Shown here: one piece after another, positions 23,226 to 34,610 of the stretch
How the letters are laid out: each line of letters begins with the position of its first letter
How positions within the stretch are numbered: position 1 is the first letter of the stretch
Source: Motacilla alba alba
Lineage: Eukaryota; Chordata; Aves; Passeriformes; Motacillidae
Reading direction: 5' to 3'
Assembly (NCBI RefSeq): GCF_015832195.1
Contig: NC_052018.1
Span: 37,143,052-37,207,051, forward strand
DNA: 64,000 nt
The notes under the pieces: model-generated
Seen by the model: only the letters and a program-made list of their open reading frames with translations
Database searches by the model: none
What the model was told of the DNA's origin: nothing
Made by a program: the position numbers and the translations under genes

Positions 23226-26200
23226 TCCCTGATTTTTTAAACAGGCCAGACACAAAACTATGTTTTCCTGTAGGGAAAACAGAGATGTCTAGAGAATTGG
23301 AAATGGCAAGTGGCTGCCCCTGAGCATTATTAACACGGTCGCTGGCTGATGGCTGAATGTGACGTGGGGATGTTGTGCTCCTGCAGAATGCGTGTGACAC
23401 TCTCCTCTAGCAGTGCAGAGGACTGTCAGGTGTTCCTCACAAGCTATAGAAAACTGCTTCACTGTTCTTCTTGACACCCTCTAACACCATCATGTGTTTT
23501 GGGGCACAGTTTTTCAAGCACAGATGAGTCTGCCCACACCTGAATCTGGGCATGGCCCCTGCCCACATGAACACATCTGAATTGAAGGAAAAGGTTTGCA
23601 TTGTTTCTCTCATTCCTCAAGACCCCTTGGATCTCACCTCAGGGAGAGCCTGGGACAAAGACAATCCAGCCAGTTTGCACTGGTATCTCCACCCATGTGT
23701 GCTGCCTGAATTGTGTGTGACCCCAGCTGTGGCAAGAGTGCTGTGCTCACAGCCACTCTGCAGGTGTGTCTGTACATCAGGTGTGTCTGGAGAGCCCTTC
23801 TTTGCAAACAGGAGGTAGAATGGTGGGGAAGAGTGTGCAGGATGCCCTGGGCACTGCTTGTTTCCACAGGAGGTGTTTTGCTGGTGTGCCTTTCCTCACT
23901 GGCTGCCTTGTGCTTGTTGTCTGGCCCAAGAGGGATTGCAGTGCCTGGCAGCCCCAGCTCCTCGCCTCTCTCATGTGGAGTCTGGATGTGTATTGATTTT
24001 TCTGCTTTTCTCAGACTGCACTCATCCGTCATTTTATATTACTGGAGATACCATTAACAATAAAATAAAGGATGAAAGGTACAGAACCCATTAGAGTGTG
24101 TTTACTTCATGTGTATGAGAGAGTGAGTGAAACAATTAAAAGCATATCATCTCTTAAACATGCTGATACAGTTATTAGCACAGTGAATAACACTCAGAGC
24201 CTGATACCAGGGGATTGAGATGAAATCTCCCCTTTCCTTTCTCTTTCCTTTCTTGGGAAGAAGAGAGAGTGATCTGATATTTCATAACCATGCTGAATGT
24301 ATGCAGCCATGGATATTGTACATGAGCAAGATGAAAAGAAGATTAAATAATAAAGTGAAGGGACATTACACAACCACCAGTCCGCAGTTGGCTTCCACGT
24401 GAATGAATTTCAGACCCACAGTGGTAAAACTAGAGTGACAGGAAGGTTAAATGTAAAAGAAACATATAGTAATCCTGTCCTGGAACTAGTTTCTAGTAAG
24501 CACGGAAAAGCTTTAGCAAAAAAATAACAAGCTTGATTATTCCCATTCATGGAATGATTTAACCAAAATCCTTCTAAGAGCTTGATACCCTGAAAGGATG
24601 ATACAAGTGAAAATAAAATTTGTGAAAATATTAGATAATAAGCAGATACTCTGTTTTCCTCACCACTCCAGCATCATTTGCAAGGAAAAACATCTGCTCT
24701 GTGTGTTTTGGCTTTTGCTTTTATTGTCTGCTCTTTTCTCTTAGCAACCTCAGGTGACACATATGGCATCTGGAGCCCCAGGTGGCAACACTCCAATCAC
24801 TAGGAGTGAGCACACCTTGTTGGTGGTGTCAGGTCCCACACCCTGGGGTTTAGACCCTCTACCTCCAAAGGGTTGGTGTATGTTTGGTGTCTCTGTGGGC
24901 CAGTGGCCCCACTGCAAATAGTCCGGCACTCCCGGATGTTGTCGCAGATGGTTGGGCCAGGTTAAGACCAAGCCATTTTCCAGGCTGACAACACTTGAGA
25001 ACTTGTGTGGAACAGAAAGTTACCGAAGAGTTTCACTGCTATTTGGGATGGGAGTTTTTTTGAATGCTTTTTTTTTTTTTTCAGGTCAGTGTTGAAGAAG
25101 CATGGACTTTCTGTATTTTTATGTTCCTCTTCGTCTTCTCTTTTTAGTCTGTGACACTGCGTGGAAAAGAGCTCCTACTGTGATAATGTCCTGGATGATA
25201 ATGTATGGATGTGGGGTGGATGAGTCAGGCACAACAGGGGTGCAGAGGTGACATAGTTAGCCCAGCTGACTTCACCACGTGGTGGGTGAACCTGTCCACA
25301 GCTGCTGATGCACCCTCACCTTTCACACTTCCCTTGCCCTGGGGCACGCTCTCCTTGGTCAGAGTCTACAGCCCTTGGTCTGGTTGATCTGTCTTTCTAG
25401 GTTCTTGTGGTTCAGAGCTCATGAGAGCTGGCAAGCCAGCTGAACTCAGTAAAACATGAGATTACAAGTTATGTGGGCAGACATTGGTGTCCACAAAGTG
25501 CTCTCTGGGGCAACCACCTCCAGTCTCTCTAGAAAAGGATACATATGAATATGTATCTCAACTCTGCAGAAAGTTGGTTGCTAGCAATTAAGGAGTTTGT
25601 ACACACCCAAACCTCCATGAGTTCAGTTGCATCAGTGCAAATCTCTCTGGACTGATTTAGGATGTGGTTATACCCATTTACCTTGCTGTTTGTGGAGAAG
25701 CCTGAGTGAAGACCTGTAAAGGATATCTATGTACAAAAATCTACCCCAGGCTCAGTGAGATGTATTCATACTGACCAAAACCTGCTTAGTATCTCATCTA
25801 TAAGCTAAATGGAAACCACAGTGTGTTTGCATCAGGCTTAATAACTCCGTGTGGAGAAAAGCCACAGTGTCCCAATGCCTGAGTTTCTGCTTGACAAGGG
25901 TATGCATGGCAGAAGTTAAAGGGGAAATAAAAAAAAATGCAAGTTTAAAAGTTTGGTAAAGGGAGATCTGCTGTGAAGCAAAAAAAACAACCCAACAATA
26001 AAACTCAAACTTGTGTAGTGCTTTAATTCTGCTTTGAACAACAAACACTGCCATCTTTTACACTCTGATTCAACAACATTTAGAGCAGAGCAAGGGAAGA
26101 CAATATAGATCCTGCAAGCCTGAGCATGTTTTGAGAAGACGCCCAGTGTCAGGACATTTCCATGGCCCTAGGGCAGATGGCAGGGTTGCAGCACACTAGG

Positions 26201-27879
26201 AGTGGCGGGAAGGCTCTCGCCTTCCCTGGTGAGCAGGAGAGGAGTGTGCACAGGGAAGGCAAATCTCAGCCCTGGTACACACATACCTTGGTTCCTGTTG
26301 AGGGATCAGGAAGGAAATGCTGACTAACAGAGGAGCTCTCGACAGCGTGGTTTTTGTCACTGATCCCCCAGCATTAAGCAACAGTGACTTTTTATAGACT
26401 GACTCATTTCAGATATCCCAAGGATGGAAAAGTAACTGAAAGATCCTAAATCTGTCAGAAACGTCCTTTTGATTCAGGTATTTGCCTACCCAAATATTTA
26501 TAAAGATCACATCAGAACAGCTTCATGCCTTGGTTTTTGTTCTCAGGGAAACTGCCAAATGCTACTCTAACTTCCCTTTCTTGTGTGAAGAAACGGCGCC
26601 TAATTTTTTGGGTCATTAGGCCGTGTGGTTTACCATTGTGTCAGACAAAGATGTGCTGTGCAATGCCTCCAGTTGTGTATGGCTCTGCCAAGGTCCTGGA
26701 GGTGCTGAGTGTGTGTCCCAGGGGAAGGGGCTTTGGGAGCCAGCAGGGCTTGCCCAGCAAGATCTGAAACAGCTGCTTCACTGGGTGAGCAACTGGGTAC
26801 TGGGGTGAGTCAGGTAATTTGGGATGACAAGAATCTTTCATGTCTCTTTGGGATGTTGGGATCCCTCTCTGCTCCAATGCCATGCAGTGTTACCCCACGG
26901 CTGTGCAAGGGCTGTGCACTCGTGGCAAAGGGGGTGGTAGCAGCTGGCTGCTCTTGTTGACAGTGCATTTGGCCTGCTCCTTCAGATATCTGGGAAGGGG
27001 AGTGACTAGGCCATGGGATGCTTGATGAGGCTGTGGTCAGTCATCAGGGTGTTGCTGATAAATGGGCTGTGCAGTATGTAACACATTGTTAAAATGGTCA
27101 GTGCAGATTCTCAGGGGGATGTCTGTGGTGCCTAACTCCCAAGAGCTGAAATACCTTGTATAACTGAAAAGATCCTTTATTTACGTCATTTTATTTTTCT
27201 TCAGAACATGTAAGATGGTTGGAAATAAAAAAATGCCAAAAAGAAAACCTTGTGAGTGAGAAAATACAGAATAAGAAACAATGAGAAGTACAAGAATAAG
27301 CCAAAGCCACTCAGCTCTTTGCTTTGCCACAATTATTTCCTGACCTGTTTATTGCAGTAAGTGCCTATTAAAGGGCTGACTCCAGCTCTCAGATGTGTGA
27401 GCTTCTACCCCAATAGTTATGTTGAGGTAAAACCAAAGTGCAAACAACAACCCCAAACCCTCCACAACCAGTTCTTGGCATTCAAAGAGTTAGCAAGTGC
27501 TAATGTAGTAATTAAATGTACCCAATGCTTTCTGACTTCACAGATGACATTCTGTGGTTTGCCTGCCCACCCAAAATGTGTGGGAGGGCAAACCCAAGTC
27601 TTAGAGCTCTAGCTGCACTAAGTGTCTCATCACTTTCCTTATCAAGATTTTCACAGTCACTGGGAAAGGGTTGCACCCATCAGCAGAAGACATTCCAGTG
27701 CAGGAGACAAAATGACTTTCCTACCATTCAAGTTGCACAGGATTCCTGCATAATCATACTCCCTATCTCATCTTTTTCTGCTGTGCACCTTTTCCCTCCT
27801 ATGAAGTTTTGCATCACTTCTGCATCTGAATATAAAGGAAACTCACAGGAGAAAGCAAAAGTTTAAAGCAAAAATGAAA
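23226..27879. other. No gene seen
   Basis: Unique DNA with many short overlapping frames on both strands at 23.5-24.1 kb and 26.5-27.0 kb, where GC is higher. None has a recognisable domain. A T tract lies near 25069-25081. The block at 24760-24970 is GC-richer and could be an unrecognised repeat. Confidence 0.4.
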
Positions 27880-28110
27880 CACTACAGCTCCATGGACTCA
27901 TTAGAGGCATGGCTGGGGTTGTTCTACAGTGATCCTGAGTACCTGCACTTTCAGGAAGCCTTTGACAAAATCCCTGTCAAATATTTCATAGAGGAAGTAG
28001 TTACAGGACATGAGGTGCTGTATTCGATGTCTGGGAAGTTCAGGGCAGAAGTAGGCTGGCACTTCTCAGTGTGGCTAAGCGCTAACAAGGAGAAGCTCCC
28101 AACACATTAT
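27880..28110 (+). mobile_element. Possible old CR1-type reverse transcriptase scrap
   Basis: One frame reads DPEYLHFQEAFDKIP near 27931-27975. This matches the shape of the CR1/L3 RT motif (…YLDFxKAFDKVPH). The text that follows drifts, with a possible weak match at 'ttctcagtgtgg' near 28062. The ORF 27874-28236 is therefore better read as a retrotransposon remnant than as a host gene. Only this motif supports it, so the extent is uncertain. Confidence 0.5.
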
Positions 28111-28203
28111 CTAGAGCAAGTGTTTGAAACACGTCACTCTGGAAAGGAGAGGAAACCACTGCAGCCACAGATGTACACAACCTGCCACGGATTGGTGACT
28201 CAA

Positions 28204-28264
28204 GAGAGGGCAGCGAAGAGCAGCAAAGAGGGCTGAGAGGGCAGCGAAGAGCAGCAAAGAGGCT
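28204..28264. repeat. Tandem duplication, 31-bp unit, two copies
   Basis: Positions 28204-28234 and 28235-28264 are almost identical purine-rich units. They differ by loss of one G in the second copy. The near-perfect match points to a recent duplication. Confidence 0.9.
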
Positions 28265-29159
28265 GAGTGAGATGGCTGCTGGCAACAGTGCTGTAACACT
28301 TTTGGAGGCTTGGCACTGCTGGGATGCTTGTCTGGCAGCTGTATGGAAAGGTGAACTTTTCTTCTGCATGCCTTTAGCTTTTAGCAGTCACATAGTTTAA
28401 GCAGTATTTCCGTCTTTGGATACGTGTATTTTGAAGCAGATGCATCACAAACATCTTCCTGTCTTCTTGCTGGGGGTGCTATGTTGGCTTGGTGCTGCTG
28501 ACAGATGCCATCTCACTCCCCTTCTCTTTCCTTTCTCCTCCTCTAGCTGCTGCTGTCAACCAGGACTCTCACCCTCTTTCTGACATTGTTTTTCAGGCTG
28601 ACTGTGGAGCTGATCCAGCTATCTGATCCACCAGAATATGCCCTTTATTTCTGATGTTCATTTCCCTCTCATTTCAGGAGCTGGTCCAGCTTGGTGAGAG
28701 TTCCAAGAAACACTGGTGGTGTCGGGCTGCAGGGTGGGAATAAGTGCATCTGCAGGATGGGAATGTAGAGGTGTTGTGATGATGAAGTGGAGCATCACCT
28801 CCTGGCAGCAGTGATCCTGTCTGACTACTGCTCAGAAACAGGAGCATCAACACACTGCATGCTATACCATAGCTATCAGAAAACAAGCAATGTGCCTCAG
28901 ACAATTAAAATTGAGTGAGGTGATACCATTTACATCTGCAAAATCATTACCAATCTGTCATGTAAGGTAGGCTCACTGGGAAGTGTGCCAGTCTTTCTAG
29001 AGAGGACACAGAGATCTGGTGATAAAACAACTGAAGTGATGGGAGACTTCTTGATGAACGGTTGACTAAAAGGGTTTGCTCTTGTTAAACAGGAGGTGAA
29101 TAGAAAGGGACAGAGCATCCTATGGCACACAGACAATGCATATAACATCACCTGAGATA
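28265..29159. other. No gene seen
   Basis: Unique DNA, possibly including the eroded upstream part of the CR1 fragment that follows. Nothing else is recognised. Confidence 0.4.
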
Positions 29160-29545
29160 AAACTAAAATGAAACTGAAAGATAAAACATTTCCAGTAAAA
29201 GGTAAATACTTTTTCAGCAATCTATCATGTTCATTGCTACAAGATATGAGGAAAGTAAAGGGACTATTAGGCATTTAGACATTTTCATCAATAAAAGAAT
29301 ATGTACTGTTAGTCTGTGTGAGATATCTGGAAAAATTAAGGAGATAAATACTCACATTGCAGATGACAAACTACTTTCTCTCCCTAGTGCAGGTAAATTG
29401 GAAACTGTTTTGAATATCACACTACTCCACAACTGCTTAGTAAGATCCTGGCACCTTGTTCTGAAACATCTGGAATTGGCCAGTTTCATGCAGGACAAAA
29501 AATGCTTTAACCTTCTATGGAAATCCTCCTATTCCTAGCACAAGA
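29160..29545 (+). mobile_element. Ancient CR1-type LINE, 3' untranslated part
   Basis: The plus strand follows the 3' noncoding tail of an old sauropsid CR1 group. It has 'aatactttttcagcaatcta', then 'gttcattgctacaagatatg', then 'ggcatttagacatttt', then 'ggcaccttgttctgaaacat' followed by 'ctggaattggccagtttcat'. The order of these landmarks is that of the family as I recall it, and each is mutated. Frame 29227-29538 (103 codons) lies inside it and is not a gene. The canonical terminal repeat is not recognisable. Confidence 0.72.
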
Positions 29546-31229
29546 ATAAAATCCCATGTGAGCACAAGTGCAGAGGATGTTGGGAGCTCATTTTTTTGAC
29601 ACTAGGAACCAAGAATGTTTGAAGGAATGGGTAATGGTGTGACCCCAGATGCTCATCTCTGTCTCCAAAACAGTGATTATGAGGTGCTGTGGCAGCATCT
29701 GAGGAGCCATACAAGGGCATTCAAGGCAGAGTGCAAGACCCATCCCCTCCTCTTCTCAGCTTTAACTCAAGAAATATTCAGCAAATGGTGTAACCCAGAA
29801 TTATAACAGATTTTCTCAACAAATGGCACTGTAGGCCTGTGTGATGTGAGGGTCTTCTTGCCACTGAGGCTAAGAGAAGAACAGCACCCACCCTTGAACA
29901 GTATGTGCCAGGAAACTCAAATTAAAAAGCCTGTTCCATGTTAGATTAACAGCTCTTAATGGCTTTTTGATCTGCCAGTCCATATGAATTTATAGAAAAA
30001 AATAACTTGGTTTGGATCCATAAATAATCATAAACAAATGTTGGCCCAGATAATGTTGCTCCTCCGTACAGAGGAGGATTTTGCAAACCTTTCAAAAACA
30101 TTGTGTCTTGTTGAATTTGGGTAGAGAAGTTAAAGTTGCCTTGAGGCAGCTTTAACTTGTGTGACCGACACTTACAAAGCGAATCACAGTAGGTTTTGCT
30201 GACCTTGGCAAAATCAGAGGTCATATTTTCACAGATATGCCCTTTTAGACATATTCCCCTGACATAGTCCCTGAGAAAAGGTTTCTTTTTGTACATCTAC
30301 AGAATGTAATACATGTCCTCACTTTCATTTTTCTCTCTTCAAAATATTACTGAGGCTATCGAGAAGGAAATTAAGTCCCTTTTAGAATATTTCAGTACAA
30401 TTATTCAGGGCAGGATTCTCAGCCATTGAGTACTTTTATATTCATGAGTTCTCTTTAAGGTTTTAATGGGACAGCAGCCACAGTAAGATGAACAAAATAG
30501 GACTCTTTAAGAGGGACTTGGTACATTAGGGGCAGATTCTCATTCTTATTAGCCTTGTAAAGTGATTGCAATGTGAGTTGTATTTGAGTGAGGTACAACT
30601 TAGGGTGAACCCAGTCTTCAGAGTCTGACCCTTCCTTATTCCATGAGAAAAGCTCAGACCAAATGGCAGTAATTTCCTCCTGAAAAAGAGCTGATGGATG
30701 AGGGAGGTTATTGGATCAACAGATCTTCATTTTCTCTATGACATTTCAGGTAAAATAGGGATGAAAACAAAGCATGGAAAAAGAATAAGGTCCAGAGGGC
30801 TTGAAGAAGTCTAATACAAAATATTTTGCTTCCCTTCATGCTTTCTGTGGGTTGCCCCTTTTAGTTTGAAGTAAGAGAGCGTGTGATGCCAAGGCAGGAT
30901 GGAGTAGTACCATAACTGTGTGTGCTCTTATAAATTTATGGTAAATCTGAAGCAGCTGATGGAGACTGGCTTTCGGCCAAAAACACTAAGCTGGGTCACG
31001 TTTAGCACAGCCTGAGATCAGTTCCTACAGCTCAGATGATGCAGTATGAGGGGACTGTGACCAAAGCCAGACCAAAGCCCCTGCTAACTCAGTATCCTGT
31101 CTCTGACACTAACTGATAGTGTATAGGAAAATGGTTTTGGGGTGCCAGTGATACAGGAGTATTCCCATTTTCTGACAATCTCTATCCCAGAATCTTCCTG
31201 AGCTGGAGGTGGCACCTTTATGCACAGTA
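29546..31229. other. No gene seen; possible old palindromic scraps at 30.4-30.6 kb
   Basis: Frame 29946-30296 (minus, 116 codons) has no known domain. At 30409-30470 ('ggcaggattctcagccattg') and 30529-30610 ('ggggcagattctcattctta') the text resembles degraded old amniote interspersed repeats starting with 'gcaggattct'. They are too eroded to name. Confidence 0.4.
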
Positions 31230-32360
31230 GCTCAGGATGGTCTTTTTCTATGACTTTGTCCAATTGCTTTTTGGAACGCATGCAAACTTTTGGCAGCTAC
31301 AGCATCCTGTGGAAATTAATTCCTCAGTGTATCCTCAGTGCTGTGAAAAATTGCCACCTTTGCTTTGGAACTACCACCTTGTAGGCTCAAGATGTGATGT
31401 TGTGTACTTCCCACTGTATGGAAAGTGTGAATAATGATTCCTCATCCAACTAGTCCATGCCATTCAAGGTTACCTTTCATTTCCCTACTGACCTCTCTAG
31501 GTGCAAGTCTCCTAGGCTATTTACTTGCTTCTTGAATATTTTCTTTCATACTTTTAATGATTGGTGGTGTGTGTTTATCCTCTTTGTAATTGTATTCTTT
31601 ATTTCCCACCCTGCCTCTCCCCCTCCCAAGATTGATGAAGGACTGGAACTCCATAGATGCTTCAAAATACAGGAATAACAGGTATTTTGGTTTCTGTTCC
31701 TTTCCTAATAGTTCCAACTATAACAGTTGCCCCTTTGGTAAAGGGCTGCTAAACCCTGACCTAAAGTGTTTGTAGAAAAAGTTGCGGCAAGACCAGGATT
31801 ACTTTCCAAAGGGTTAATAGACACCTCCAAAGTCATCACTTACCTCTGTATTTAGGGTTGCTTTTCCTTATATGCATAGATGTTGTGTTCATCGACACCA
31901 AATTTTGAGTGACATCTTATTGCCTTGTTGCTTTGTATCATAGCACTGGATTGTGATTCTGCACAGTCATCACTCATTTTTACAGCTGCAGTGGCTTAGT
32001 ATCATCAATAAACCTCATTAGCTTACTCTCCATTGCTTTTTTTTGGTGGTTAGTGAACATGCTTAATGACTAGCAAAACAGATCTCCACAGGACTTTCAG
32101 GTTTATTCCTCCTCTTTGTTTCTTTTAATTTTAACTCATGAGAGAACATTCCCACTAGTTTAGCATCTTTATGAGCCCATGGTAAGGGATATTGTGAAAC
32201 CTTGTTTTAAATCTAGTCCTACTTTATCAATCAAATGAGCTACCCCTACATGTTTATGAACTCCTTCAGAAAACACTGCTAAATTTGTAAGACACAGCTT
32301 CCCTGCACAGCATCCTTCATTATTCTTCTCTATCACATTTTTTCATGTATCTACTTGTTT
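31230..32360 (-). mobile_element. Ancient CR1/L3-type LINE, about 1.1 kb
   Basis: The plus strand is the reverse complement of an old amniote CR1/L3 element. Landmarks in order are 'atgactttgtccaattgctt' (31248), 'agcatcctgtggaaattaat' with 'tcctcagtg' (31302), and 'tttctgttcctttcctaata' (31690). Then come 'gcttttccttatatgcatag' and 'ttgccttgttgctttgtatc' (31860-31940), and 'gtatcatcaataaacctcat' (32000). The last are 'acatgtttatgaactccttc' (32249) and 'tttgtaagacacagcttccc' (32284). Collinearity over more than a kilobase makes chance unlikely. All frames are full of stops. It ends near a T-rich tract (32345-32429, including 16 T at 32414-32429). Confidence 0.82.
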
Positions 32361-34529
32361 AATGCCTTTTTTTTTAAGTTCCTACTGCTTGGTTGTTTTG
32401 TTTTTGGTTTTGGTTTTTTTTTTTTTTTTCCATACAGCTGACTTTGATCAGGCAGCTCCCAGTTTGCCCTGTCTTTACTTTGTGAAGCTACATGCCAACC
32501 AGTGATGCCAGAAACATCATGAAGAGCAGCCTGGAAGACAGAGTCATTCTGAAATGTCCAAGGGATGCAATTATTGCTACAAAGACATTTTCAGGCCTCC
32601 TTCCTGGAACTGCCATCTGCTAGAAGACATGTGAGCATCAGTTGCTATGGTAGCACACAAAATACATTGTCCAAACCCGGGAAACATGGAGTATAGGTCT
32701 AGAGCTGGGCTGTGGACCAAGAATCTCTGCAAGGTCTGGAGGATGAGCATTTTATCCCTTTCCTGGCCTATGCAAAGAAATGTTTTTACTGTTGTAGAGT
32801 CTCACAGCTGCCATGAATTCAGTGGCAGACTTTGTCACCCTGGTTGGGAATGACAATATGTGGAGCTTCTTGTAAAGCAAGCCTTACTTTTGTTTTGCAA
32901 ATCTCCCAGTGGAGAGGCCTATAAGGAGCAGCAATGGGCTGCAGTGAGACATTTTGGTGACTGTTTCCCACTAAACTTATGCAACATCCATTGTGCTTGT
33001 GCAGCCTGTTGCAAAAAAAAAAAAAAATGGATGCCATCTCCAGAATGTTGGCTGAATATTGATTTAGCAAATGGTGAGAAAAAGGGAATGAAATAAAAGG
33101 CTATTGTAGCTGGTACTGCATATAAATAGCTGGGAGTTTAATTATGTTATTTATGGAAATCTGGAATAGTGGGAATGCTCTAATGCTTATCCCAGCTAGA
33201 CTATTAGTGCTGCTCTTATATGCATGCATCACCATGTTATCTAAATGTCGCTAAGCCTTCTTTAAAAGCAGTCAGGCAAGGCTTTAAGCAGACTAGAAAA
33301 GGGACTGTGAAAAAAGTATCATTCTGTGTAACTATTTATAAACCTAAAGGGATGCATGTAATACAAATTACACATAAATACTTTTATTTACCAAACAGTA
33401 GATAAAAGCTGCAACAGAAGAAGAAGACAAGAGTCTACCTCTCCCAAAAGAATGACAGCTAAGGGTGATTTAAAAAAAAAAAAAAGTATATCTATTTGGC
33501 TTGCTTTTTTAATTTTTTTTTTCTACTGAAAGGGTGCACATATGACTAGTGGAATCTCTCTGAACAAAAGAAAATCCTTCAGACCAAACTGTGTTCAATG
33601 TGGATTTGCCTTGTACTAAACAGACTCCTCACTCCTTTGGCTATGCAAATAACATAAATTAAGGAAAATGCAAATGGAATATGTATCTCCTCTCTTACTG
33701 GAATGATAACCACAGCACTTCTATGATAGGCACTTTGTTTTGCTCTCAAGCCTTCTCTTTTAAAGGCTTGTGGAAGAGGTGTGACAAGGAGATCCAATGG
33801 TGAAATGACTGTTCTGCATCAGCTAAAAATACTTGCTGGTCAAAGCAAAGAGCGGATGGGAATGTGCCAGAGGTGGGGAGGGAGGCGAGCCTGCAATGTC
33901 TATAAACAAATGCCCCAGCGAGGACTGGAATGTATACAAAGCCATTGTTGGAGGTTTCCTACACCTTCAGGGGCTCATTCTTCTGCTGACATGCACAAAC
34001 ACAGATGCTTTTCTGACAGGTATCTCAAAGAGTGTAAAAGCAAAAGCCACCTCTAAATATAGAAGGCTGTCACATGCTGCCTTTAGTCACATTTCAATTT
34101 ATTGTAAACTGCAGCATGCCTCACACCATGGTTCTTTTAACCTTGATGACACGTTTGAAGGCGTTTTTCATTTGGGCACATCCCTTTCGCCCCTCTAATT
34201 TGGAAATGCAAATGTAGATGTGCAGTTGATAATCAGGCGATTTAGATGGTCCTGTAGAGCTTTAAAATGTACAGGCATGTTTGAAACAACATGGGAAGTG
34301 GTGGTGAAAGGGAGAGCGAGTGGATGAGTCACTTTTAAAGCAAAGCAGGCAAACTGGGGAAAAAATAAAAGAAAAGAAAAAGATCTGTGTCTTGACTCAG
34401 TGCCCAGACTCTTAAGATGATGCTTCACTGCAGACTCTGAAGTTCAGCTTATTTTTCCTCTCATTTGTTCTTTTATTTTTATGTCTTACATAATGGAGCT
34501 TTGATTCATAGAAATCTATATATAAAGTC
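32361..34529. other. No gene seen
   Basis: Unique DNA with A tracts at 33013-33026 and about 33472-33486. Overlapping plus-strand frames at 33781-34198 (up to 121 codons) have no domain that I recognise. Confidence 0.45.
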
Positions 34530-34610
34530 TAGGATTTGGGCCAAACTCTGAAGTCTTAGCTCTGTCTTTCCTCAGGCAAAATGGCCATTGTGGTTAGTGT
34601 TATGAATGAG
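34530..34610. repeat. Possible old amniote interspersed fragment
   Basis: It reads 'ggatttgggccaaactctga' and then 'ctcaggcaaaatggccattg'. This resembles the half of an ancient bird/reptile repeat that normally continues into a 'cattgacttcaatggg' palindrome. Only the landmarks are left. Confidence 0.35.

Noticed and set aside
23026..23400. 124-codon and similar ORFs with Tyr/Ile/Thr/His and Val/Cys runs
   Set aside because: They are translations of the CA/TA/GT microsatellite.
30740..30790. Third MIR-like relic ('gtaaaatagggatgaaaac')
   Set aside because: Only one short landmark is present and the rest of the MIR order is missing.
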